From Nemertoderma westbladi (Eukaryota; Xenacoelomorpha; Nemertodermatida; Nemertodermatidae), in NCBI GenBank assembly GCA_032718475.1, contig JAUCBJ010003793.1:1-39149 (forward strand): a stretch of 39,149 bases of DNA. The letters run 5' to 3'. The notes below the pieces were generated by a model that saw only the letters and a list, made by a program, of their open reading frames with translations, was not told where the DNA came from and ran no database searches. Shown here in pieces: positions 20,045 to 31,454 of this stretch (positions are counted from its first letter, which is position 1; each line of letters opens with the position of its first letter). A program made the position numbers and the translations under genes.

Positions 20045-22413
20045 CGAGAGGGGGGTGGGGTGTTCTAGGGGGTGGTGGGTGTTCTAGGGGTTGGGGGTGT
20101 TCTAGGGGTTGGGGGTGTTCTCGGGGGTTGGGGGTGTTCTAGGGGGTTGAGGGTGTTCTAGAGGGTTTGGGGGTGTGTTCTAGGGGCTGAGGGGTGTACT
20201 AGAGGGTTGAGGGTGTTCTAGGAGGTTGAGGGTGTTCTAGGGGGTTGAGGGTGTTCTAGGGGATTGAGGGTGTTTTAGAGGGTTTGGGGGGTGTTCTAGG
20301 GTGTTTGGGGGGTGTTCCAGGGGGTTGGGGTGTTTTACAGGATGGGGGGTGTTCTAGGGGGTTGGGGTTCAGGGTGTTCTAGGGGGTTTGGGTGGGTGGT
20401 CTTCTAAGGAGTTGGGGGGGTGTTCTAGGGGATGGGGGTTGTTCTAGGGGGTAGAGGGTGTTCTAGGGGGTTGAGGGTGTTTTAGAGGGTTTGGGGGGTG
20501 TTCTAGGGTGTTTGGGGGGTGTTCCAGGGGGTTGGGGGTGTTTTACAGGATGGGGGGTGTTCTAGGGGGTTGCGGTTCAGGGTGTTCTAGGGGGTTTGGG
20601 GGGGTGGTGTTCTAAGGAGTTGGGGGGGGGTGTTCTAGGGGATGGGGGTTGTTCTAGGGGGTGAGAAGGGTGTTCTAGGGGGTTGAGGGTGTCTTAGAGG
20701 GTTTGGGGGGTGTTCTAGGGTGTTTGGGGGTGTTCTAGGGGGTTGAGGAGTGTTCTACAGGATGGGGGATGTTCTAGGGGGTTGGGGGGTGAGGGTGTTC
20801 TAGGAGGTTGAGGGTGTTCTTGGGGGTTGAGGGTGTTCTAACGGTTTGGGGGGGGGGGGTGTTATAAGGAGTTGGGGGTGGGTGTTCTAGGGGGTTGAGG
20901 GAGTTTGGGGGGGAGGTATTCTAGGGGGTTGGGGGGGGGGGGTGTTCTAGGGGATGGGGGTTGTTCTAGGTGGTTGAGGGGGTTTGGGGGGGAGGTGTTC
21001 TAGGGGGTGGGGGGGGGGGGTGTTCTAGGGGATGGGGGTTGTTCTAGGGGGTTGATGGTGTTCTAGGGGCTTGAAGGAGGTGTTATAGAGAGGTGGGGGG
21101 TGTTCGGGGGGTGTTCTAGAGGATGGGGGGGTGTTCTAGTGGGTTGAGGGTGTTCTAGGGGGTTGGGGGTGTTCTAGGGATTGAGGGTGTTCTAGGGGTT
21201 GAGGGTGTTCTAGGGGGTTGAGGGTGTTCTAGGCGGTTGAGGATGTTTTAGAGGGTTTGGAGGGTGTTCGGGGGTGTTCTAGAGGATGGGGGGGGGGGGT
21301 GGGGTGTTCTAGTGTGTTGAGGGTGTTCTAGAGGGTTGAGGGTGTTCTAGGGGGTTGAGAAGTGTTCTAGGGGGTTGAGGGTGTTCTAGGGGGTTGATGC
21401 TGTTTTAGAGGGTTTGGGGGGTGTTCTAGGGTGTTTGAGGGGTGTTCTAGGGGGTTGGGGGTGTTCTAGAGGATGGGGGGGGGGTGTTCTAGGGGGTTGG
21501 GGTTGAGGGTGTTCTAGGGGGTTGAGGGTGTTCTAGGGGGTTGAGGGTGTTTTAGGGGATGGGGTGTTCTAGAGGGTTAAGGGTGTTCTAGGGGGTTGAG
21601 GGTGTTCTAGGGGGTTGAGGGTGTTCTAGGCGGTTGAGGATGTTTTAGAGGGTTTGGGGGGTGTTCGGGAAGTGTTCTAGAGGATGGGGGGGGGGGGTGT
21701 GTTCTAGTGGGTTGAGGGTGTTCTAGAGGGTTGAGGGTGTTCTAGGGGTTAGGGTTTCTAGGGGGTTGAGAAGTGTTCTAGGGGGTTGAGGGTGTTCTAG
21801 GGGGTTGAGGGTGTTTTAGAGGGTTTGGGGGGTGTTCTAGGGTGTTTGGGAGTGTTACAGGGGGTTGGGGGTGTTCTAGAAGATGGGGGGTCTTCTAGGA
21901 GGTTGGGGTTGAGGGTGTTCTAGGGGGTTGAGTGTGTTCTAGGCGGTTGAGGATGTTTTAGAGGGTTTGGGGGGTGTTCGGGGGGTGTTCTAGAGGATTG
22001 GGGGGGGGGTGTTCTAGTGGGTTGAGGGTGTTCTAGAGGGTTGAGGTGTTCTAGGGGGTTGAGAAGTGTTCTAGGGGGTTGAGGGTGTTCTTGGGGTTGA
22101 GGGTGTTCTAGGGGGTTGATGGTGTTTTAGAGGGTTTGGGGGGTGTTCTAGGGTGTTTGGGGGGGGGGGGGTTCTAGGGGGTTGGGGGTGTTCTAGAGGA
22201 TGGGGGGTGTTCTAGGGGGTTGGGGTTGAGGGTTTTCTAAGTGGTTGAGGGTGTTCTAGGGGGTTGAGGGTGTTCTAGGGGGTTGATAGTGTTCTAGAGG
22301 GTTTGGGGGGGGGGGTGTTCTAGGGGGTTGATGGGGGTCTGGGGGGGGGGTGTTCTAGGGGGTTGGGCGGGCGGTTTTCTAGGGGATGGGGGTTGTTCTA
22401 GGGGGTTGAGGCT
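20045..22413 (+). repeat. G-rich minisatellite array with higher-order units
   Basis: About 2.4 kb of 18-24-bp variants of GTTCTAGGGGGTTGAGGGT, almost free of C on the + strand. Length changes fall mostly in the G runs. A block of about 205 bp is duplicated (about 20261-20465 and 20466-20680). It has a distinctive order: TTTTAGAGGG, TTCCAGGG, TTTTACAGGATGG, GGTTCAGGG, TTCTAAGGAG. The dense G runs make + strand G-quadruplexes and R-loops likely by inference. Open frames here are by-products of the repeat. Confidence 0.95.
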
Positions 22414-22417
22414 GTTC

Positions 22418-22756
22418 TGTGACGGGATCTGTGAGATCCCGACCGGGTTAGATTTGTACGCGTCACCGTTCTGCTGGGCAGTTATGCTAAGTCGCTTTGG
22501 CCGAAGGCCGTTGGGGAAAACAATAGAGTTTCTGTTTCTCAATATTGATAGTCCAAACGATAATAGCACAATCGGTAAATCGGTAATGACACAGATATAA
22601 TAGCAGAAAATACACAGATTAATTGCCGATGTTAGTGGTGGTGACGGTCATAAACTATGACCGGTCTGCAACTGAGTAACTAATGAACTGACCGGTAAAT
22701 CAGTAGTGCAGAATAATATATATGATTAACACACACGGATATTGATTTAACCTCCA
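22418..22756. mobile_element. Probable solo LTR inserted in the G-rich array
   Basis: A 339-bp unrelated sequence interrupts the array. It begins TGTGACGGG and ends CCTCCA, so it has the TG...CA termini of LTRs. GTTC lies on both sides (22414-22417 and 22757-22760), fitting a 4-bp target duplication of the array sequence GTTCTAGG. Near the start is a perfect hairpin, CGGGATCT GTG AGATCCCG. No coding sequence is present. Strand cannot be assigned without a full-length relative. GTTC is also part of the array unit, so the duplication is suggestive rather than proven. Confidence 0.68.
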
Positions 22757-22893
22757 GTTCTAGGGGGTTGAGGGTGTTCTAGGGGGTTGAGGGTGTTCTA
22801 GGGGGTAGAGGGTGTTCTAGAGGGTTTGGGGGGGGTGTTATAGGGTGTTTGGGGGGTGTTCTAAGGTGTTTGGGGGGTGTGTTCTAGGGGGGT
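22757..22893 (+). repeat. Remainder of the G-rich array beyond the LTR
   Basis: The same GTTCTAGGGGGTTGAGGGT-type units resume immediately after the inserted element and stop before GTACGATAAAG. This shows the LTR split a single pre-existing array. Confidence 0.93.
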
Positions 22894-24020
22894 ACGATAA
22901 AGATCATTGTAACAATAAAATTGAATAAATGTAAGGTGAATGCTTGTCGAACTGAAATGTAAAAAGTAAAACTTATGGAGCTGTAATGTTCACATTACAG
23001 CGTTGTAGCTGTAGGTGTTTAGTCTATCATATTAATATATTAATATCTTTTTATAATCCTTAACATGCTAAAATTATTGTGTAGGCCTACATTGAAAGTG
23101 GTTTGTTAGTATTTGATTCATTTTTACATCCGTTAATATTTTATTTATATTATACAGTATATTAACTCGTATAATTATACCCCCCCCCCCCCCCCCCCCC
23201 CCGGTGTATTTACTACTGTATGTATCAGATAATGCTGATGATAAACTGTATTATATAGGCCTTTATCAATTATAGTATTTACTGTTTTTATTATCTTATT
23301 TACTGTAGAACTGTTATCTGTATCGTAGATACCCGGCGGTATTGCTATGTGATCATAGTAATAGCCAGATAGCCTAGAACAATGATCAAAGAACCGGGGG
23401 AGACGAACAAATATCTCGATATTGAGTCGACGGAATATTCCAGTGCAAAGTGAATGATTTACAGTCAGTGTCCAGATTGTACTTATTATCTAAAAAAGCA
23501 TTGTATCGAATCTAAAACATTTGTACTGTAGTTAAATAGGTTTAACTGGTTAATACAATACCACACCGAATGTACGGTTCCGCCAAGATTTCATGACTGT
23601 TTGTTTAACAAAGTATGTATGCGGTTTTATGATCAATTGATCATTAACCCTTATCTGGTATTGGCTTTATTGCACTACCCGTCCTACTGTACAGTAGTTG
23701 TGAAGAGAATGTCAGACAAGTATTCAGAAACAGTATATAGCCTAAACCATTCACCATTAGGTTTAATATGTTGACATAATTATGTATACAGTGTAGTCGA
23801 ATTTTATGAACCAGGCACCAGGTGGTATATATACTTTATAGCACTGCACTAACAAACCGAACTATAGTGGTTACTGTAGGTCGAGTGTCAAATTTCTGAA
23901 TATTAGGATAGGCTATTAAATGAATTCCTAAAGGAATGATGAGTTTTATGTGAAATTAATAGGCATAATATTGTTCCCTAGCAATACTGCTTGCATTTGG
24001 TTATTATATTCGTTAACATT
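22894..24020. other. Noncoding AT-rich region with a poly-C tract
   Basis: No exon or RNA gene recognised. Contains a run of 23 C at 23180-23202. Confidence 0.5.
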
Positions 24021-24024
24021 AAAT

Positions 24025-24270
24025 TTACCCCTATTAAGGGTGACTTTAATTTAAACAATTTAAATTATTAAATAATTTAAACAACGTTATTGCCACCCTT
24101 ACAAAGAACACATTATTTAAGCGAGACCTAAATTCATAAACATTATTATAACGCCGTTATTAAGGGACCCCTAAATTACTGAACAGCATTATAGTCACCC
24201 TTATTTAAGGGTGACGATTATTCATAAACAACGTTATATTATTTTATTCTTTATATTATTTATAAACAAC
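24025..24270. repeat. Degenerate ~46-bp tandem repeat
   Basis: Four or so eroded copies of TTATTTAAGGGTGAC followed by a TAAACAACGTTATA-like part and CACCC. A further single copy lies at 25052-25105, on the far side of the SINE. The divergence indicates an old array. Confidence 0.55.
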
Positions 24271-24687
24271 ATTACTCTAAAAAATAAAAAAATTAAAAAA
24301 TTCAAAAATAATAAATAAATTCATTTATATAATTTTTCCTATCCTGTTGTTAATTGATTTATGTTATCACCCCATCTTTCGCGACCTTACTTACTTACTG
24401 ATTATGCACTTACATTTATTAAACTAGCTGTTTTAACGCGTGGAAATTAATTATTACTGTATTAGTCCGATTGTTAATTAAACCAATTTTGTAAATTAGT
24501 ATAAAGTTGTTGTGGTTTGTAGAATGTTTATCCTAATATCTTCGTTTAATTACTCTTATGTTTGTTTATTGTTTGATCATCAATTAATTTTATTATGATA
24601 ACTATTTACATATATTACAAAAGTTAAAAATAAATATACAGTTCAACACGGAAATAAAAATCTCACTCTATCATATCGCGATTAAAA
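24271..24687. other. AT-rich spacer before the SINE
   Basis: No feature recognised. Low-complexity A/T between the degenerate repeat and the SINE target duplication. Confidence 0.4.
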
Positions 24688-24695
24688 TTACAAAA

Positions 24696-24974
24696 GGTTC
24701 CACCTTGGTGTAGTGGTTGCATTGAATTCACATCTCCCGTAGGTCGTGGGTTCGATCCTCTCATAGGCCAGGGCAGTTTTCGTTTCGGCACGAATGCTTT
24801 CAAGGGACCAGCCAGGGCGCATCTCTGCCTTGCATCCTTAAGTGGTAGCTAAATGAGTACTGGAGTTTCCTCTGGGGAGAAAAGTTCTGGGGGGACCGCA
24901 CTGGAAATAAGTCGTCAGACTTTGTGCGTAATCCCTGGCCTAGTGGCCGAAGAAAATTTACTTTACTTTTACTT
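24696..24974 (+). mobile_element. tRNA-derived SINE with 8-bp target duplications
   Basis: The head carries pol III promoter boxes: TGGTGTAGTGG at 24706-24716 (A box) and GGGTTCGATCC at 24748-24758 (B box). A tRNA-unrelated body of about 200 bp follows (GGACCAGCCAGGGCGCATCTC, then GGAGTTTCCTCTGGGGAGAA), then a TTTACTTTACTTTTACTTTT tail. TTACAAAA occurs directly before (24688-24695) and directly after (24975-24982), as expected for a target-site duplication. Boundaries are therefore well defined. Confidence 0.88.
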
Positions 24975-25108
24975 TTACAAAAAGAAAGAAGGTCAATTTC
25001 TTTAATCTTGCGCGAAAATAAAAAAAATTAAATAAATTAAAAAAAAACAACTCTTATTTAAGGGTGACAGATATTATTAATTCCTAAACAACATGATATT
25101 CACTCTTA

Positions 25109-26360
25109 TTTGTTTAATGTTTAATGTTTAATGTTTAATAGTTTGGGTATAAGAAAGCTAATGCTTATGGAACCCGTACACACCAAAAGAAGTCCAACTG
25201 AAAGTAATTATAACAGTACCGGTAAGTAATTAAGTATTGCGACCAATACCGACCATGTTTACGAAACAATGACAAAAACATATATAAAACAATTGAAACA
25301 TAAAAGGACGCAGTTAAATTAAAATAGTGTTCTTATAAAAATGGTTACTAATAAAATGTCTTGCTTGCTAAAGGGTTGAAGTGACGTCTATAAAATCACG
25401 AGTATACACAGCAAATTACATAACAGTCGATAAAGTCAGATACATACACTAAAAATTACAAATATACATTAGAATTACTAAACAAATTCAATAAAATGAC
25501 AGTCTATATAGTATCACGAGTATACACAGAAAGTTACATATCAGTCGATAAAATCGGATACAAGTATATCGGTTAGGGCTAATATCGATAGTTTAAGGGT
25601 TAAAATAAAATATAAAATTAATTTAAAATATCAGATAATCCATAGCTATAAAAACAGTACGGTATGTAAAATAGATCAAGACATTTGAACACTTAAATTT
25701 ACATGGATTAGCTAACACTACACGATGAGAAAATAAGTACACAGTTTAAGCTTTAAGGGTTAAAATAAAATATAAAATAAAATTAAAATATTCGATAAAA
25801 TCGTTGTATAGAAACAGTTTGGTATGTAGAACTGATGGATTTAATTAAAATAAAATATTGCATATGAATTGGATTATTTAAGAAATAACAGTTGCACCAT
25901 TTGGGTCTATTTAAAAATACGAACGATTGGTAAGAGATTATACTGTAAGTTACATAAAAATAAGTAGATCAAGTGAAAAATAAGTAGATAAGTAAAATAA
26001 GATAAAATGCGATAAAAATAAATATTGATGTGCGACTATAAAAAGAAAACAATTAAATATAACTAATGTGAGTTTGTGGAGAGGGGGGGGGGGGGGGGGT
26101 CATTGACTCTAAGTCTCGTTATTCGGACCACCAGGAGGGGGTAAATTTGAGCGGTAAGTTTTTGTAGTGGTTATTGAGTCTCGATTTGAATGCGTTAAGT
26201 GAGGGGGCGGTTACTACAGATTCGGATAAGGCGTTCCAGGGGTCAATGACACGGAAATGGAATGTTGCATTGCGTTGGAGGAGACGTGCGCGCGGTTTGT
26301 TTAGTTTAAGCGAATGGCCACGGAGGTTAGTTTCTGCGAGTGTGAGTGCGAGTCGAGTAG
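25109..26360 (-). mobile_element. CR1/L2-like non-LTR retrotransposon, 3' end
   Basis: Minus-strand translation upstream of a stop at 26119-26121 gives LRGHSLKLNKPRARLLQRN, then FHFRVIDPWNALSESVVTAP and SLNAFKSRLNNHY. This is the usual C-terminus of CR1/L2-type reverse transcriptase proteins (R-G-H-x-x-K-L, F-x-x-R-V-x-x-x-W-N-x-L). Coding similarity fades beyond 26360, so the copy is 5'-truncated. The 3' UTR would run left for about 1 kb through AT-rich sequence with internal duplications (CACGAGTATACACAG at 25398 and 25516; TTTAAGGGTTAAAATAAAAT twice). A 7-bp microsatellite, four copies of TTTAATG at 25112-25139, is a plausible 3' tail. The left end is inferred. Confidence 0.7.
26083..26099 (+). 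repeat. Poly-G tract (17 G)
   Basis: Run of 17 G close to the stop codon of the minus-strand non-LTR fragment, so it is poly-C on the element's own strand. Confidence 0.95.
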
Positions 26361-26364
26361 TTAA

Positions 26365-28099
26365 GGGAATACTAACTATTATAATTCCTAAATCATGTTG
26401 GTTTACTTCACAGCTTCAGTTTATATCTGTATATCCATCCTATTAATTACATATTACAGTATTATAGAAGTATGAGTATGGAGTACCAGTACATTACAGT
26501 ACTGCAGTACAGCAGTAGGCCTACGTACAGATATAATCTGATAGGCCTACTATAGGCCAGTAGGCTAGCCCAACAATTACTAATTATTCTGTTATTAGGC
26601 CTATTATTATTAATTATTAACAGATTAATTAATAAATTAAATAATTAATTTAGAAGAACCAACTGTCTGACTCCAGCCAGACTTAGAGTATCATGGTTAT
26701 TCCTGTAGGCTATTCATTTATTTCTGTATTTGGTGTTAAACATAACTTTACAGCTTTATGAACTGATGAATGCGCTAGAATGTTTATAATCCTACAATCG
26801 ACTGCGTTCTAAGTCTAAGGTGTACAGCATAATAAGCTGATAACTGGATAAGACTATCAATTACTGCAGGCCTGCAGGCGGAGATCCAGTACAGAAGTAC
26901 TGCCTTATCGGTATCAGCACTGCAGCAAGGTACCTCTTGGAGGGTAAGTTCAGAAGTTTTGTATTTACTGAATTATTGTACAATGGTTGTGGTTGCGTTA
27001 CGTTACCAGGCAGCAGGGTATATCCGTATAGTTTCAGGCTTTACGTTACTATGTTCCTGTCTGCCTGTATTCCAGTATTCCTTTATACTGTTATATGCAC
27101 AACCTGATTTACCAGTTCAGCAGTTTACACATAATCACATTACACCTGTAAACACATACTGACATACAGGTACCAGCATGCAGCAGCAGCATACACTTAC
27201 AGACTTACAGCTCACAGTTCTGCAGTTACACAGAATTATACTTATCAGCTAATTCTACTGACTGTTATTATATTATCCGGGTGGAGTGGAGTGGAGACAC
27301 CACTGTCATCTGGTCATAACAGCGTATTAACAAATGAAATAAAATTAAAACCAAAAATAGATAAAACTCACTAAACAATATAAAAACAAGACTGAAGACG
27401 GCTCACGCTATAACCTTATCGACAGACCCCTGGACCCGTACGCGTTCAGTAGGCTGGTCTGCTGGTTGACCTACAGACCTACATACACCGTGACGACGTG
27501 ATGTGGACGTGACCGCCAGTCTGGCACTTTATCAATATTGATATTGACATCTAGACATGTAGGCTATAGCTCAACAGCTACCGGTACCGACCGGCAGACT
27601 GGTAATTTCTCGACAGTATTTTTCCAATCGTGTTGTTGTGCCGACCTTGTTGTGCCGGCCTGTTGTGATTCCTTACCGGTCTCACAACATATTATAGACT
27701 CACCAAGCTGCCAAATATAAATGTCTGAATGTATTTGCACATCGACAGATAGACTTTCATCTCATGATTTGCTACAATTTTGTTATTTTGGGTCCTACGA
27801 ATTAGGCCTACCCCAAACAACAAAAATTACCCAAAATCACAAAAAAACACATAAAATTACACAAAAATACACAAATTTTCTTTTTCTTTACTTTTCCATT
27901 CACTCACACCGCTGCACTGCACTAGCTTTCCTTATTGGCAGTATACCACTGACTGTAATTTGTACTTGAATATAATCTGATAATATATATAATAATATTT
28001 AATAAAATGGATATTGGCGGCGGATCACGGGTGAAATCATCGGCAAGACAATCAGTTGGTCTAACACAAAAGGGCGAATACTGTTTGATATCTTTCGCA
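26365..28099. other. Noncoding region
   Basis: No exon chain, RNA gene or repeat family recognised. It is somewhat less AT-rich than its surroundings and carries short palindromes such as CAGTACTGCAGTAC (about 26500) and repeated AGGCCTAC words. Open frames of 60-82 codons here show no family features. Confidence 0.45.
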
Positions 28100-29410
28100 G
28101 TCAAAGATCTTCCTGCTCACAATACGCGCTGCACTAAGAAATCAAATGAAAGGAAATCCCGGTATTGGTAGCTACTACTAAACCCAAATGGAATTCGATG
28201 AAGATCGAATGTTCAATTTGCCGAAATGTTTGGACTGAAGTTGAAATAAAAAGCCGAGAATCAACACAAATTACTGGAAAACCATTCCTATGTGGTTACT
28301 GATCAGCCACACAATTGGAGGTGCTTCAGAAAGCGAATGCCAGTGAAGAGAAATTAGAAAAAACTATTACAAGCCCAACAAACAAAGACAAAATCTTATA
28401 CTGATGTCTTACTAACCAATGTCCCTACAGCAATAGAACAAATACCAAATGTTAACGTGCCTCACTAGCAAAACAGCTGAGGCCCAAGGACCAAGAACAA
28501 ATGAACCGAAAAGGGAATATTGTTATATCCGGAGCCAAACCCCAACCGGATGATGTGAAGTTAGTTAAAGAATAGCCACATCTATTGGCATTACAGGGAT
28601 GACTTAACCATCAAATATAACAGTTAAACGAATTGGACGAACAAAGGAAAATGGTACCCAAAACCTTGTCGCAACCCTTCCAGATACTCAAAGAAATGAT
28701 ATGTTACGAGCCGAGCCGAGCAGCTCGTAAGCTAAGAGAATCACCAAACTTCCATGGTGTTTTCATATCATGCGATCTTTCTCCTGCTGAACAAAAACAC
28801 CAATACGAACTCAGAGTTACTCGGAGATTAAACTGGCTGAATCACCAGATACAACATGGGTCATTTACAATGATGCAGTACTCGACAAATCTATACAAAA
28901 CTACCACAAGCCTCGTTAATGGAAAGATGCAAAAACCACAACAATCTCGTAGAACAAGGTATACACCGACCGATTCAACCAATCGATTCAACAAAAACTA
29001 GTATGAATGTTGATCCTGTAGAACAGATCGATTGACTACATCAAAACCATCCAAAATCTGAAACAGGAAAACATAATAAATTCGGGTGTGGAAATGTTCA
29101 ATCTCTAAGGAATAAACTGTCAGAATTTCATTGTTACCTTGAACTAAACACAAGGCAATTTTCAAAATATTACATATTTTGATATTATCGAAGTATTACA
29201 TTGTACACGACTGATCCCAGGCCTAGCCAGACTAGACCTATTGCTCATGCTCACCCATGCCATGTGTTGTCGTGCAATCCAGTGAGCTTAGTATAGAAGT
29301 TGAGAAGAGATGGAGACATCCCTTTTAGGGCCATGAGGGGAGGTCGCTATGGTATGACCATAATATGGAGAGTGGAGACAATGTAAAATCATCATTATTA
29401 TTATTAGTGA
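28100..29410 (+). mobile_element. Degenerate, internally deleted non-LTR retrotransposon
   Basis: A broken frame around 28210-28260 reads CSICRNVWTEVE, a possible zinc-binding piece. The frame at 28633-29001 holds the recognisable ORF1 part. At 29083-29150 FGCGNVQSLRNKLSEFHCYL matches the start of the AP-type endonuclease (N-V-x-S-L-R-N-K). That frame is lost within about 40 codons. Sequence then jumps to a probable element 3' end (GGTATGACCATAATATGGAG, then ATCATTATTATTATTA). Stops and frameshifts throughout, with most of the endonuclease and all RT motifs missing, mark a dead copy with a large internal deletion. Confidence 0.65.
28633..29001 (+). pseudogene. Remnant of non-LTR retrotransposon ORF1
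   Basis: The frame includes SRAARKLRESPNFHGVFISC, then DLSPAEQKHQYELRVTRRLN. The R-x-L-R-x-S-x-x-F-x-G-V-F-I, D-L-(S/T)-x-x-E and L-R-x-x-R-R-x-L-N pattern is typical of an ORF1-encoded nucleic-acid-binding protein of several invertebrate non-LTR families. It is preceded by stops at about 28619 and upstream in the same element, so no complete protein can be made. Confidence 0.6.
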
Positions 29411-29550
29411 TTTTATTTAATGTTTAGTACTAAATTTGATACAATATTTCGTGATATGTAATGGTGTCTCGAGCAGTTTTCGGGCTAATACCACTATCTA
29501 TGCAAATGTATGAGAAGGGGATTCAATGACGAACTGGTCGACTTATTATA

Positions 29551-30029
29551 TATAATATATATTGGGGATCGCTTGAGGCTTGAGCTGATAATATATATTG
29601 GGGATCACTTGAGCGGATAATATATATTGGGGATCGCTTGAGCTGATAATATATATTGGGGATCACTTGAGCTGATAATATATATTGGGGATCACTTGAG
29701 CTGATAATATATATTGGGGATCGCTTGAGCTGATAATATATATTGGGGATCGCTTGAGCTGATAATATATATTGGGGATCGCTTGAGCTGATAATATATA
29801 TTGGGGATCGCTTGAGCTGATAATATATATTGGGGATCGCTTGAGCTGATAATATATATTGGGGATCACTTGAGCTGATAATATATATTGGGGATCGCTT
29901 GAGCTGATAATATATATTGGGGATCGCTTGAGCTGATAATATATATTGGGGATCGCTTGAGCTGATAATATATATTGGGGATCGCTTGAGCTGATAATAT
30001 ATATTGGGGATCGCTTGAGCTGATAATAT
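29551..30029. repeat. 29-bp minisatellite, about 16 copies
   Basis: The unit GATAATATATATTGGGG then ATCGCTTGAGCT repeats with one main variable site (ATCGCTT or ATCACTT). Minus-strand open frames of up to 133 codons with a repetitive peptide are repeat artefacts. Confidence 0.95.
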
Positions 30030-30819
30030 TGCGGAGGACAGTGGCGGCTACACTTTTGTACCATATTTGTTCTGCAGTTTGGTGGAATGTCGTTAAATAG
30101 TTTGGTTTAAAGAAGTGCTCAAATAATTGAGTTCAGCTTATCGATGCTTATTACATGATGGTGTGAAGAAGGATTACTACATGTACCTCCTTATATTCGA
30201 TTGTTAATATTCGACTCTTGTTCAGACTACAGGTCTAGCTTGTCTCCGATCGCGCGGTTTCTGCTAATTGTTGTGACGTAGAGGGGTGGGCTGTTGAAGC
30301 AAACACAATCTGATTACGAGCTAAAAATATTCTGTAACGTGTGCTGTGCGCCTGTGCGGTGTGTGCATTTGACTAGACCGAATAGTTTATTGTTTTGGTT
30401 AGAATAATATATAACTCTAATCTACTTATTTCCCTTAATTGATAATTAAATTACCGTACCGGCGGTGGAAATATCCCTTCTTTTGTGCAGACAGGGGGAT
30501 TATTACGCTGTTTGTGGACTGGGCATTGGTGATTATATACATTGATAGATCGAGTTCTGAAATATGAAATGCCTTTAAAATGTTATCATTATGATTTGTG
30601 AAGATCCATCAAAACTATATCGTTCAATGCCAAATACCTTTATATTTCGTTTCAGACCAATTAACATTACAGACCGGATTATTGATTATCTAAACAGAAA
30701 CGGTGGCAATTTAATTCCAACGTTAATACCCGTGAGCTTTTGGTCGTACAATTACCCCACATAGGTACATACGGTACCTTTGAGTATTATTACACGGATG
30801 TACTATAGAGGAATTACGC
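30030..30819. other. Noncoding region, function unknown
   Basis: Contains a stretch of higher GC with several CG dinucleotides (about 30240-30370) and a copy of the dispersed motif (30384-30414). I see no exon chain. It could hold a promoter, but nothing in the sequence proves that. Confidence 0.35.
30384..30414 (+). repeat. Copy of the dispersed ~45-bp motif (5' half)
   Basis: AGTTTATTGTTTTGGTTAGA followed by ATAATAT. It matches the start of the copies at 38169 and 37691 (reverse). Confidence 0.5.
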
Positions 30820-31017
30820 CGTGCCGGTGCCAAACCAGTGCCGGTGCCAAACCAGTGCCGGTGCCAAACCAATGCCTGCCCCGCCCCAAACCAATGCCGG
30901 TGCCAAACCAGTGCCGGTGCCAAACCAATGCCTCTGCCAAACCAATGCCTGTGCCAAACCAATGCCTGCGCCCCAAACCAATGCCGGTGCCAAACCAATG
31001 CCTGTGCCAAACCAATT
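30820..31017. repeat. 17-bp minisatellite, about 11 copies
   Basis: The unit TGCCGGTGCCAAACCAG and variants (TGCCTGTGCCAAACCAA, CCCGCCCCAAACC) repeat over about 200 bp. All six frames are open by composition, giving several short spurious frames. Confidence 0.93.
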
Positions 31018-31019
31018 GA

Positions 31020-31454
31020 CCAAATTTTGTGATCTGTAGAAATTTACTTACGACAGTCCAAACCTTTTATTTCAGTAAATTATTTATATATAAAACACCT
31101 AGTATTATTTTAGTTATTAATTGAAGTAGAGGTCTACCGCGTAGATATTGATTGGTCTCTATTTTAGGTACTGTCTGGGCTATTGGTTTGTGTTGTAGGT
31201 TAGGGTTTCTTGCTCACCCATGAACCACATAATTATATCAGTAATTGGACCCTGACCCTCTAAGTCTTAAGGATCTAATCTAAGAAATTTTGTGGAATTT
31301 CGGACATTATTACTGGCACTGCAACTATATGTGCGAAATTCCACGTTAAGTAAAATTAAAAAAAAATAGTTAAATAGTTTTTTATGACAAGTAATAACGT
31401 TTTTAATGTTTTTACTTGTGTCTGGCAGACGCACGAAAGCGAGAAATAAGAAGT
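31020..31454. other. Noncoding spacer
   Basis: No gene seen. GGACCCTGACCCTCTAA at 31246-31262 resembles the arm of the neighbouring palindromic element. Confidence 0.4.

Noticed and set aside
22294-22600. Overlapping ~90-codon frames on both strands
   Set aside because: They span the junction of the G-rich array and the solo LTR; composition artefacts (poly-P or poly-G).
20045-22893. Telomeric or subtelomeric repeat
   Set aside because: Units are 18-24 bp with GTTCTAGGGGGTTGAGGGT; no TTAGGG-type tract, and both sides continue into ordinary sequence.
26174-26446. 90-codon + strand frame
   Set aside because: Antisense shadow of the minus-strand non-LTR C-terminus, which carries the recognisable motifs.
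29663-30064. 133-codon minus-strand frame with a repeated Y-Y-Q-L-K-R-S-P peptide
   Set aside because: Generated by the 29-bp array; no unique sequence.
30723-31039. Six overlapping short frames rich in N-Q-C or H-W-F-G
   Set aside because: All frames of the 17-bp array are open by composition.
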